Assembly: GCA_025766275.1 (NCBI GenBank)
Contig: JAFKAC010000098.1
Location: 124,001 to 188,000, forward strand
DNA length: 64,000 bases
DNA from: Lactarius indigo
Taxonomy: Eukaryota > Basidiomycota > Agaricomycetes > Russulales > Russulaceae
Direction: 5' to 3'
The notes beneath the pieces were generated by a model. It did not search any database, was not told the origin of the DNA, and saw nothing but the letters and a program-made list of their open reading frames with translations. Positions within the stretch are counted from its first letter, which is position 1; each line of letters begins with the position of its first letter. Made by a program: the position numbers and the translations under genes. Positions 23,261-32,819 of the stretch are shown piece by piece.

Positions 23261-23781
23261 TGTTATGGTATGGACTGATTACGGACTGGTTACATGTTGT
23301 GAACGACTCATGGCCGGTTATGACTACGGCCCAACAGTAGTATTAGTCATGGACTTTTACATCGCATCAGTCAGCATAGTAGGTCGCATGTGATTGTGAC
23401 TCATGTATGACTCATTCCTAGGATAGCTGTACTAGGGTTCGAGCTAGTTACGCTATTGGTTACCTACTGTTCTAGTGGCGCTTTAAAGCCCGCGCGTATT
23501 TGTATAAGTAGTCACTTCTTCGGAAGACCAAGAGTCCCCATCTTGGTCTTCTTCAATCCACCCCTTTGACTTGTCTTTCGCTTGCCTTAGTCTCGGACTA
23601 AGTGTGCTTCCACTTCTATCCACCAAGGGATAGTCTTCTTCTACTTTAGCTGCAGTGTGTGCCTGAGTGCCCCTGTTCAGCCTGTGTTGGGTTGACACGT
23701 GATCCCCATTCGCCCAGCTTTTGCTAAGTTGATTACACCTATCTCCAGTCCAAGTCAGACTCATGCCGGTGGAGCATAACA
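23261..23781 (+). repeat. Solo LTR, family B, with 5-bp TSD CTGAG
   Basis: 521-bp diverged B LTR, TGTTATGG to GCATAACA, flanked by CTGAG at 23256-23260 and 23782-23786. It keeps TGTATAAGTAG and the GAAGACCAAGAGTCCCCATC start-site region. It was inserted into the F-type LTR cluster. Confidence 0.93.
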
Positions 23782-24024
23782 CTGAGCACATAATGCTACT
23801 GGTTGCTATAGATAGAATAATGTGCTGGCAAGATGATGCTAGTATCGTGCAAGATGGTGTCATGCCAGCAAGGCAACAAGAAGGTGGACAAGAATAGCAC
23901 AGAAGGTGCTAGAATGATCAGATAAGGGGGAAGCATAGGTTCAAGAAAGGTAACTGCCAAGAGAGGGAATAGATCAGATAAGAACAGAAAAGGAAAATGT
24001 GACAGGGGAGTTCATGACATATCC

Positions 24025-24160
24025 TAGGAATAAGTCATGCAGAAGCTACTAGAACACTGCTGACTGATACAATGTAAGAGTCCATGACTAATACTACTAT
24101 TGGACTGTAGTCATAACCAGTCATGAGTCATTCAGATGAGTCAGAGTCTGTACTGTAACA
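24025..24160 (-). repeat. Degenerate B-family LTR, second part (copy B2)
   Basis: Continues the LTR interrupted at 22288. It ends TGTAACA at 24160 and is followed by TCACCCCCTTTTCAG, the reverse complement of the B polypurine tract. This identifies it as the 3' LTR of a minus-strand B element. Confidence 0.85.
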
Positions 24161-24417
24161 TCACCCCCTTTTCAGCTGTGAGGCCCACCTCACACATCCA
24201 TGGTCCTCCCCAAAGCCTCTTGCACCTTGATTATCTCGTCTTCAATCCTCATCATCACAGTCCATCTTCCGGTGGTGGACAACCCCCTTCTCTTCTTGGA
24301 GATGCTGGATGTGTTCCTCCAATCTAGCCCTGGTGTATATCTGTTGTCAGAGACAATGTACCTCCTCTGTGAGCATTATGTCGTCAATGCGTTGAAGCAT
24401 GGCATTGGCAGGGTGTT
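24161..24417 (-). pseudogene. Degenerate 3' end of a B element (B2), part 1
   Basis: Begins with the reversed polypurine tract and GTGAGGCCCACCTCAC, exactly as beside the B3 LTR at 61421-61456, then becomes a diverged copy of the end of B pol. It is interrupted at 24418 by the C element and resumes at 31529. Confidence 0.7.
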
Positions 24418-24741
24418 TGTCACGGTACCAGGTGACCGTCCGTGACGTGAACGTGGGCGAGGACTCGTGTTTTTATACAAGTGGAAGATGCTGACTTGGA
24501 GCACTCAGAGAGCACGCAAGTGAGAGGGAACAAACTGGATTCAAATGAAGAGTAGACAAGGTATGTACTACTCTGTAGCTACGTCTTATATACTCATACA
24601 TACTGTTGTTTTTCAGGACTGTTTTCTGGTACTTTCTCAAGCTCCAAGTGAGCTGGCAGGACTACATGATACGTGGCATAACTGCTGGCAATCGATCGTT
24701 GACGTGTCAACCCGTGACCGTGATGTCACGTGGGCGTGACA
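24418..24741 (-). repeat. 3' LTR of C
   Basis: 324 bp, TGTCACGG to GCGTGACA (inverted ends). It is preceded on the coding strand by a G-rich polypurine tract. It lacks the 19 bp present in the 5' LTR near 31460. Confidence 0.95.
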
Positions 24742-24827
24742 TAGCCCCCCTTCTAAGCGTGATCGTCCCGATCAGTATCGAGCGTGCGGGAGAAGTCATA
24801 ATCATGTCGGAAGATAAAGTGTGCTGG

Positions 24828-27800
24828 TCACTCGTATGGTGTGCCATGTCGTTGTGCACGAAGACGGGCCGTGATTTGCGTAGCACGTTTGCGATCTACT
24901 GCGTGTCCGAGCATGGCAAGCCATGCGCAATACATGCAAGCGTGGGCGTGAGTCGTGGGGACATGGCAAACTCTGCGAGTCGCGCATTTGGTGTGGGGTA
25001 TGCGACATTCGAACGAGAGATGCTGTTCATCATCGCAGTGACTGCATGCGGGCAGACCGTGTCGGTCGTGGCGTGACGCTCGTCGATCTTCTTCGGCAAC
25101 CTTGCTGGCGACGGACGTTTCGTCATGAAGTGTTGGGAATTGAGTATGTTGTGAAATCTGTGCGGTCTGAGTGTAAGTACGTAGGGGTTGACGAGGTGGG
25201 ATGGGCAACGCGATTGCCGACCCAATAATTGGGACGCGATGGTGGTCGAGGCGTCTGTCGGTGTTGTTCATGCGAATGGTGGCAAACAGTAACAGCGTGG
25301 GCACAGGGTTGGACAGATATGGACTCAAGCGCGAGGCTGCGCGAGCGTTGGCCAGACGTTGGTCTATTTCTTCGGCTTCGGAGCTCCACTCGCTCCAAGC
25401 GCGCTCCGTTTCCTTCATGCGCGCAACGAGTTGATCGCGCCTGGTGAGGGATGTGCGGAGGCGGTAGACGTCTGTGCTAACTCCTGGGTCAGCAAGCAGA
25501 TACAGAGCTTGATCAACCTCGTTTCGTGCAGGGTGGTCAGCACGAAACAAGTCTCTGGTGTCCGGAGGGTCAGAAGGGAGACTAGGGTCCGTGCGAGGCT
25601 TAGCGAACAAGGGACCATAGTAGATGGGTTGGTTCTGTCCTTCTGTGGCGATGACTACTGGCCGATCTCGCTGGTCAATGAGGAACTGAACGAACGGGGC
25701 ACGTCCTCGCGTTCCATTGGCGAGGGGTATCTCCATGATATAGTCGTTAGTAGGGAGCGTTATGGTCCAGTGACGGTCTGGTCGTTCGATGTTAGTCAGG
25801 AGGGGTTGGGGTCGGTCCGTGCCTTGTGGGTTTACAGGACGCGGCGGTAGCTGGTGGTGAGTCGGCGTCGCCGGAGTTGGGTTAGTAATACGAAGAGCGA
25901 GGGAAGGCACAACCGGTGATGGTGAGGCTAGGCGAGGTATGTCGCATGCTGGCGACAGAGGTGACTGTGGCCCTTCCCAAGGTGTGGTTTCTTCTTCCTG
26001 CGCAATCTGTTCCAGCACCTCTCTCAGTAGTCGTTGTCGTCGATTAGTTTGAGCTTGTGAGTGTCGGCGGTGCATACCCTGCGGAGTGATATAGGTGCTG
26101 AGGCCCCACATGTCTTCACGAGATCGCGGAGAGTTTTCTTGCGCGTCATACGTGGGTCCGACGTTCGCCCAACGTTCGACTTCTCGATTGACTTGTGCGC
26201 GTAACCATTGCGGGGTATCGCGATCAGAGATCCAAGGATACTGTGGTGGATGGTGAGGGGGGTCATTGTCCATGAGTGCGATGTGGTTAATAGTCGTGTC
26301 CTGCGAGTCTTTATACTCGCGAACGAGATCTGGGGTGCGCAAATTGGACTCAGGTTCCCAGCTGTCGTGGGCTGCGGAATAACCCTTCCACCGCACTAAA
26401 TATTGTGGCGTCCTTCGACGACCGAAGAGGCAATAATCGAGTAATCGCTCCACTTCCCATTCTTGTTCTCCGTCTATCAGATCTGGGGGTGGATTGTCTT
26501 CCTTAGCGCCATTAATTGTGGTCGTTTTATACGGCGTTAGTAGTCCAGCGTGAAATGTATTATGAATGCGCCAGGTAGGTGGTAGTCGAAGGGTGTAAGA
26601 AACATCCGAGACACGCTGTATAATCACAAAGGGTCCGAATCGTCTCGGTGCCAGTTTTGTTGTGGGGTGAGTCGTTTTTAAGTTAGTAGCGTCTAACCAC
26701 ACTTTGTCTCCGATGCGATAGGGTTGGTAGGTGGTACTTTTTACCCATTTTTGCTGAGTCGCCTTCATGGCTTCCTTTGCCTGTTGTCGAGCCTTCTGGA
26801 GTGCGTTGAGCCTCTCGGTAGCTGTCGGAGAAGGAGTGGAATTAGATGTTGGTTGGTGGATGTGAGGTATGAATCCCAATAGTAACTCGAACGGAGCCTT
26901 CTTGGTCGTTTTGGATGTCCACACGTTTAGCGTGTACTGTGCAATCGGGAGCCATTTTGCCCAGTCGTCCTGTTGGTAGTTGGAGAAGATCCGCAGATAC
27001 TGTTTGAGGCGTTGATTAGTTCGCTCGGATTGTCCATCCGTTCGTGGATGATAAGCGGTACTAATATTTTGCTCCACTTTTAGGGCCGTACAGAGCGCCT
27101 TAGAGAACGAGGCGGTGAATCTCGGATCTCTATCTGAGATGACTTTAACGGGGAGCCCGTAGTGTGGCACGACATGGCAGAGATAGAGTGCGGCCACTTG
27201 TGTGGCGTCGATCGATTCTTTGCAGGGGATAAAGATACTCGCTTTTGAGCATCCTTGATCCATAATCGTGAGGATGCTATCGTACTTCATCGATTTCGGG
27301 AATTTAACGATAAAGTCGAGCGCGATGACGTGGAATGGTAACGTGTCACTAGTGGTGTAGATAGGGGAGATTGGTGGTTTTGGGCGCCCTGGTAGGTTCT
27401 TGTGGGCCTGACACGTAGGACATCCTATGACATAGTTAGTAATGTCGTTTGCCATGTTCGGCCACCAATAGTGTTTTTGTATCGCCTGTATAGTTTTTGT
27501 TTGGCCGGGGTGTCCAGCGGTAATTGAATCGTGAAAGGATTCAATCACCCCCCTCCTTAAAGGGAGATCGTCCACGATCACAAGCCGACCTTGGTGAAAG
27601 AGCAACGGGGAATCGGGGGAGGGTCATTTGAGGTGATAGCGATCGATCCAATCAGATGGAAAGGCGTGAAGTTGGGCGTGGCGACATCGATCATCGAGAG
27701 ACGCGATCTGAGCGACGTTGATAAAGTAGGAAGGAGGCAAGATGGTAACGCCAACATTGTCGTCGGTCTTGGGTGTAAGCGTTGGGTGTCGAGATAGCGA

Positions 27801-30671
27801 GTCCGCATGGAGGGTAGGGCCGGGTACATGTCGCAGTCGCAGATCGTAGTCGGCCAAGATATTGACGAGACGAGCGACGCGGTGATTGATGTGTTGCGGG
27901 GAGCGATAGTGGAGAAGGTTGGCGTGATCGGTGAAGACAGTGACCGGATGGCGTGCTGCAACCAAAAGATGGCGCCAATGTTCCAGGCCATGGACGAGCA
28001 CGAGGAATTTGCGATCGTAAACGTCATAGTTTCGTTCCACGGGAGTAAAGGCTTGCGAAAAGTAACCTACAGCCTGGTGCTTGTTGCGTGCGTTGGGTTG
28101 AGTCAGAATAGCCCCTATAGCGTATAGTGATGCATCCGTCTGAAGGGAGTAAGGGAGATCTGGATCGGGTTGTTTGAGCGCAGGTCGAGAGCAAGCCAAT
28201 GTGAGGAGAGTGTCGAGTGCGGTGGTATGTTCCAAGGTCCAGGCAAACTGGACGTCCTTGCGAAGGAGTTGCGTAAGTGGCTGCGCTAGATGAGCGTAGC
28301 GCGGAATAAAGGGTCGTTGGTATCCTAAGACTCCCAGGATACTGCGTACTTGCTTTATTGTAGTCAGTTGTCGAGGCCAATCGTGCAGACCGGAGACTTT
28401 GTCTTGTCCCATACGAATGGTTCCCCCGGCGATTGACATGCCTAGATAGTCGATTTCGGTGCGCTCAAATTCGCATTTCGAGAGTTTCAGAAAATAGCTC
28501 TCGTTGAGGAGAATCTGTAGAACGCTACCAACGATCATCCGATGTTGCTGAATATCGTGTGTGGTGGCGATGAGTATGTCGTCCATATAGATGAATAGTT
28601 CGGCCAGGAATTGATTAAGCAGTGATCGAAATACGCGGTTCATGGCGCGTACAAAGGTAGCTGGCAAGTTGGTTAATCCGAAGTACATAACCATTGGTTC
28701 GAACAATCCTCGAGGTGTTTTTAACGCAGCCTTCCACTGATCGCTGTCTTTAATTCGAATATTGTTATATCCCCAGCGAATGTCGAACTTGGTGAACAGT
28801 GTTTTGTCGGCTAGTCGATCTAGGATATTAGAAATTAGCGGGATCGGGTACATATCCCGGATGCTTATCTTGTTGAGGGGCTTGTAATCTTGTACGGGTC
28901 GCAACTTGCCGTCTTTTTTCTTTAAAGAGAAAAATGACGACGCGTACTGTGATTTCGACTCCCGAATGTATCCCTTCTCTAGATGCTCGCGTAGGAACTC
29001 ATCCAAGTGTTCCATTTCTTTGGCATTCAGTGGGTATATTTTACACTGAAGTGTCGGAGGTGCGTCCGGGAGTAAGGTGATCACGTGGTCATCCACCCGT
29101 TCGGGTGGGAAGCGCTTAGCGGCTTCCTCCAAGAAGATGGTGGTGTAGCGTTCGTATTGGGGTGGTAGGTTTTCAGCTCCGTTTGAACCAAACTTCTCTG
29201 CCATTTGTTGCACTATGGTATCGATAGTGTCTCGTCGTTCGAAGGTGAGTTGTCTGTTAGGTCCGAGTAGTTGGTTCATTGCCCAGTTGATGCAAGGATT
29301 AGTGTCTCTAAACCACGCGTGGCCTAAGATGATACGTGGGCGGCCCAACATGGTAACGTAGAGGTATGTGTCATACGAGTCCTGGCCCCAGGCAAGTTTG
29401 ATCGAGCATGCCTCTGTGATGGTTCCCGATTGGTTCGGCGTTCCGTCAGCATTGTATGCCAGCCTAGCGGGTACCCTGGTTGTCGCCATTTGTAGTCGAT
29501 GGACCAAGGCGGTATCGATGAAATTTTGCGAGGCTCCCGAGTCGAGCAATGCTGGTACTTCGTCTCCTCCTGCGGTTATAAGTTGGACGGTAAGTGTTGA
29601 TCCATCGTCGGGTGAAAGAGCGTTGATCTCGGTCATACCCCCCTCGTCTAAGTCGTTGTCGTTGTCAACTCCGACTTCTATAAGCATCTGGGATATCATT
29701 TGTCTCCGATTGGCGTTCGATAGGCCCAACATCCCGGAAATGAGTGTTTGTTTGTCCAGAGTTGGAGCAGGGTGTACTGGTGGCTGGGATACGGGGACCG
29801 TAGTGAGTTCATTAACTCGACTGGGATTCGTCTTTTTCTTCGGACAGTCTCGGGAAAGGTGTCCTGACTGTTTACAGCGGAAGCAGAGTCCCTCCTTCCG
29901 ACACCGTTCCCATTCGGCCTGCTCTTGGGGGGTGTGTTGTCGAGGCGTAGACATATTAATGGCATCTACGTCCATTGGTACTACATCGTTTCGTGTAGTG
30001 GGACGTGGCACCGTTGGTTTTGGGGGAGGTACAGCTCCTTTCCCAAGCGCGGCTACACAATTGGTGATGGTCCGAAACCGTTGGACTTCTTCCCTCGTGG
30101 CAATTTTCCAGTCGTCCATAGTGACTGGCATGGTTCCGCGTTTAAGACAGGTGACAAGTAACCCCCTTTTTAGACCTCGCCTGAAGAGGTCGACAGTGCC
30201 GATTGCCGTCATGTCCCATCCAGCGGCATCCGCGAGCTGTTCAAACCGAGCGATATATTCGTCAATCGTGTCGCCAACCATGGTCAGGGCTGTTAGTTTG
30301 GCATATGCGTTCTGTTTCCTAAGGGTGTCAGTCCAAGCGTTTTTGAAGTCGTCGATGAATTTGTTCCACAAGCGTTCGTCGGTTTCTGCGATGGGATGAG
30401 TTGCATGATTTATTTTGGCGTCGAGTTTTCGGTCCTGTGTTTGGTTCCAATTTTCAACATCAGGGCCTCGAATCAGTGTGAGCGCGAGTGCGACCCTTTG
30501 GTACGGTGAGACCATCCTTTCGTTGGTACGGTTTACTCGTCGATATTGATTGAATTCATGGAGGAATTGAGCGCTTTTGGCTCGATTCCCGTCGAAGTAG
30601 GTGGGGGCTCCACCCTGGAGAGGTCCATTGGTCGTTGTTGAAGCGGGCGTACTACCGGATCCACTAGCCAT
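24828..30671 (-). pseudogene. gag-pol of element C, single frame with one TGA
   Basis: One frame of 1948 codons from ATG 30671 (MASGSGS) to the stop at 24828, broken only by TGA at 27624-27626. Domains by residue: capsid-like Gag ~20-200; CCHC knuckle CFRCKQSGHLSRDC 263-276; protease DSGAS ~377-381; RT with FDIRWGYNNI and YMDD ~695-698; RNase H with TDASLYAIGAIL and FTDHANLL; the TGA; integrase with HDSITAGHPG and CPTCQ, then LDFIVKF, VISDRDPRFT and AYHPRTDGQSERTNQ; chromodomain EWEVERLL...YLVRWKGYSAAHDSWEP. About 480 residues follow, with a small conserved block (PIYYGPLF), a coiled coil and Cys/His clusters (CSHCDDEQHLSFEC). The TGA is best explained as former CGA. It acts as the particle and replication polyprotein. 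Confidence 0.9.
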
Positions 30672-31138
30672 TGGTATAGGTGGGATGACGGCGGGGAACG
30701 GTAAGGGCGTGAACGGTGGTGGTTGTTGTGGTGAGTGTCGTTTCCCTTTTCGTTTTAATGAGGCAACGGCTAATCGATGAGTATTCCAGTCATACTCGGG
30801 GATTTGTTGAGTGTTAGCTCTGACGCGTAGTCCCCAATCGTGTGGTCATTCGACTCGAGTGCTGTTATATGTCGCCCAGCCCAGGTAGTCTAGCAGTACT
30901 TCGTACCACGCGTTTTCGTTTTCGAAATATTCAATGTCAAGGCTCGGGTCGGGTGTGCGATCGAGTGTGTAACCTCTATGGTGTTCCCACACAAGGGCCT
31001 TTACTGCAAGGTCGTTGAGGTTCGGAGTCGTGCGTCTGAGCACCAGTCGTTTTTCGGTGCTGTTGTTTGGGTCGTTGGCGGGTTCGATATACGCGAATGA
31101 CCCGTCTGGAGTATCAGCCAGTTTCGTTCGTGTGTGAC
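30672..31138 (-). other. AUG-poor leader of C with the gag frame open upstream of the first ATG
   Basis: The gag frame continues upstream of ATG 30671 for about 150 codons with only one stop (TGA 30846-30848, again compatible with CGA). It ends at a TAG near 31162. The segment encodes YFENENAWYEVLLDYLGWAT and other non-repetitive sequence but no methionine. Only two ATGs occur on the sense strand between the predicted start site (31325) and 30671; one is created by that TGA, the other opens a 7-codon frame. It corresponds in place to the N-terminal parts of A and B Gag. Confidence 0.6.
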
Positions 31139-31174
31139 TCTTTATGCGCCGAGTCGCCTAGCGGAAGATGTGGG

Positions 31175-31185
31175 GTCTACTCTTA
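31175..31185 (-). promoter_or_regulatory. Primer-binding site of C (self-priming type)
   Basis: The first 11 bases after the 5' LTR on the coding strand are TAAGAGTAGAC. Ten of them pair with GTCTACTCTT inside the LTR (complement of 31316-31325), 35 nt downstream of a TATATAA box. They do not end in the TGG expected for pairing with a tRNA CCA end. Confidence 0.75.
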
Positions 31186-31528
31186 TGTCACGGTACCAGG
31201 TGACCGTCCGTGACGTGAACGTGGGCGAGGACTCGTGTTTTTACACAAGTGGAAGATGCTGACTTGGAGCACTCAGAGAGCACGCAAGTGAGAGGGAACA
31301 AACTGGATTCAAACAAAGAGTAGACAAGGTATGTACTACTCTGTAGCTACATCTTATATACTCATACATACTGTTGTTTTTCAGGACTGTTTTCTGGTAC
31401 TTTCTCAAGCTCCAAGTGAGCTGGCAGGACTACATGATATGTGGCATAACCGCTGGCAAAGAATCATACTGCTGGCAATCGATCGTTGACGTGTCAACCC
31501 GTGACCGTGATGTCACGTGGGCGTGACA
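31186..31528 (-). repeat. 5' LTR of C
   Basis: 343 bp, same ends as the left LTR. It includes a 19-bp insertion near 31449-31467 that partly duplicates CTGCTGGCA. Confidence 0.95.
31316..31360 (-). promoter_or_regulatory. Predicted promoter and start site in the C 5' LTR
   Basis: Reading the minus strand: TATATAA at 31360-31354, then AGAGTAG (31342-31336), then GTCTACTCTT starting at 31325, which is complementary to the PBS. The spacing (35 nt) fits TATA-directed initiation at the self-primer, and AGAGTAG could pair with it as a hairpin. Confidence 0.65.
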
Positions 31529-31615
31529 GTGTTGGTCAGTAAGGACACAGTAGTCCTCATGTGCTATGAAGGCACAATTATTGTGTGGAAGGTGGGGAGT
31601 GGCATACTGTAATGC
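31529..31615 (-). pseudogene. Degenerate 3' end of a B element (B2), part 2
   Basis: Reverse-strand translation gives YATPHLPHNNCAFIAHEDYCVL, aligned with the end of B pol (YATPHLPKNNRAFIPHEEYFML). It is the continuation of 24161-24417 on the other side of element C, and is then cut by a G LTR at 31616. Confidence 0.75.
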
Positions 31616-31760
31616 TGTCATGGCGTTAGCTTGACTTGAGCTTGGATGAAGGCAATCACTCAGCTAGGCATGTCCTGGGACATATGGCACAAAGGCAACT
31701 TCTAGACACTTGCAAGTGCTAGACAGCAGAAGACCTCCTAGATACTTAGGCAGGTCGAAG
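31616..31760 (-). repeat. G-family LTR, first part (minus)
   Basis: Starts TGTCATGGCGTTAGC and matches the reverse complement of the G LTR end (GCTCAAGTTGAGCTAACATC). It is interrupted at 31761 by a solo B LTR and continues at 32274. Confidence 0.7.
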
Positions 31761-32268
31761 TGTTACGGTACGGACCTAATGACTCATTACATACGACTCA
31801 TGACCGGTTATGACTACGGTCCGGTATTGATATTAGTCATGGACTCTTACTTCGCATCAGTCAGCATAGTAGTTCGCATGTGATTGTGACTCATGTATGA
31901 CTCATTCCTAGGATAGCTGTACTAGGGTTCGAGCTAGTTATGCTACTGGTTACCTACTGTTTCTAGCGGCGCTTTAAAGCCCGCATGTATTTGTATAAGT
32001 AGTCGTCTCGGAAGACCAAGAGTCCCCATCTTGGTCTTCTTCAATCCACCACTTGACTCATCTTTTGTCTGCCTTAGTCTTGGACTAAGTGTGCCTCCGC
32101 TGCTATCCACCAAGGGATAGTACTTCTTCATTTTCGCTACAGTGTGTGCCAGTGTGCCCCTGTTTAGTGCGCGTTGGGTTGACACGTGATCCCCATTCGC
32201 CGAGCTTTCGCTAAGTCGATTACGCCTGTCCAGAGTCCAAGTCGGACTAACGCCGGTGGAGCGTAACA
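31761..32268 (+). repeat. Solo LTR, family B, with 5-bp TSD CGAAG
   Basis: 508 bp, TGTTACGG to GCGTAACA, flanked by CGAAG at 31756-31760 and 32269-32273. It keeps TGTATAAGTAG and the GAAGACCAAGAG...ATCTTGGTCTTC start-site hairpin. It was inserted into a G LTR. Confidence 0.95.
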
Positions 32269-32273
32269 CGAAG

Positions 32274-32361
32274 GTTGATTTGAATAGAAGAAAATGGAAG
32301 ACAAGTGATGGTTGAAGAAGACCAAGATGGCATATCTTGGTCTTTGCATACTAGCCTATAT
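32274..32361 (-). repeat. G-family LTR, second part (minus)
   Basis: Continues the G LTR after the B insertion: GAAGACAAGTGATGGTTGAA, then the GAAGACCAAGAT/ATCTTGGTCTTT inverted repeat. It is cut at 32362 by the F element. Confidence 0.7.
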
Positions 32362-32778
32362 TGTCACGCCACTGCTGGGGCGTGCGTCTGGTCTGTAACA
32401 GGTCCAGCCTTAGGCCAGGGATACTGAGTTGGTCCGCTACTGAGTAGGATGGCACCTAAGTCTGTGGATGTTCCTTGATACAGCTCAAGGCAACAAAGCT
32501 TTAGAGAGGAGGATTGTGGCAGAGTTTTGAGAGGAAAATGCTAAGGGACTAGACAGTATATTGATGAAGCCAGAGCTAAGGAAATACAGGGTGTACTATG
32601 GGGTTTATATAGCTAGTGTCCAGGGATGCCAGCAGGGTGATATGATGCCAGCAAAGCAAATGCCAGCAAAGCAAATGCCAGCAAAGCAAATGCCAGCAAA
32701 ACAACTGCCAGTGGAATGAAGAAGTGAGGAAAGGTAGAAAGGAAGGAAAGATAGGAAAAATAGGGGGCATTCATGACA
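32362..32778 (-). repeat. 3' LTR of F with a short tandem repeat
   Basis: 417 bp, TGTCACGCC to CATTCATGACA. Near 32644-32715 it holds tandem 15-bp units of the type ATGCCAGCAAAGCAA. Similar GCTGGCAT units are in the solo F LTR at 13522-13923. TATATAAAC lies near 32612 on the minus strand. Confidence 0.88.
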
Positions 32779-32819
32779 TTACCCCCATTCTAAATTGAAC
32801 AGTGTCCAGATGCATGTCA

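Larger units (their letters stand above)
22288..24019. mobile_element. Nested F-type LTR cluster with TSD TATCC
   Basis: The unit starts TGTCAC and ends TTCATGACA, like F LTRs in minus orientation, with TATCC at 22283-22287 and 24020-24024. The parts outside the nested LTRs (22288-22614, 23072-23260, 23787-24019) are longer than one F LTR (~410 bp), so an additional undefined insertion or a longer variant is present. Inside lie a G LTR and a B solo LTR. No coding sequence is visible. Confidence 0.65.
24418..31528 (-). mobile_element. Full-length Ty3/Gypsy chromovirus C with TSD GTGTT
   Basis: 7111-bp minus-strand element with two LTRs and perfect 5-bp TSDs GTGTT at 24413-24417 and 31529-31533. 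It has a self-priming-type PBS, one long gag-pol frame, and a polypurine tract (reverse complement of TAGCCCCCCTTCT, 24742-24754). The LTRs differ by a few CpG-type transitions, one T/C change and a 19-bp insertion, so it is fairly young. It split an older B remnant. Unlike A and B, gag and pol share one frame. One TGA in the main frame makes it non-autonomous or nearly so. Confidence 0.95.

Noticed and set aside
29368..30399. Plus-strand 343-codon frame opposite C gag-pol
   Set aside because: It is the antisense shadow of gag and protease, Ser/Val-rich, with no recognisable domain.
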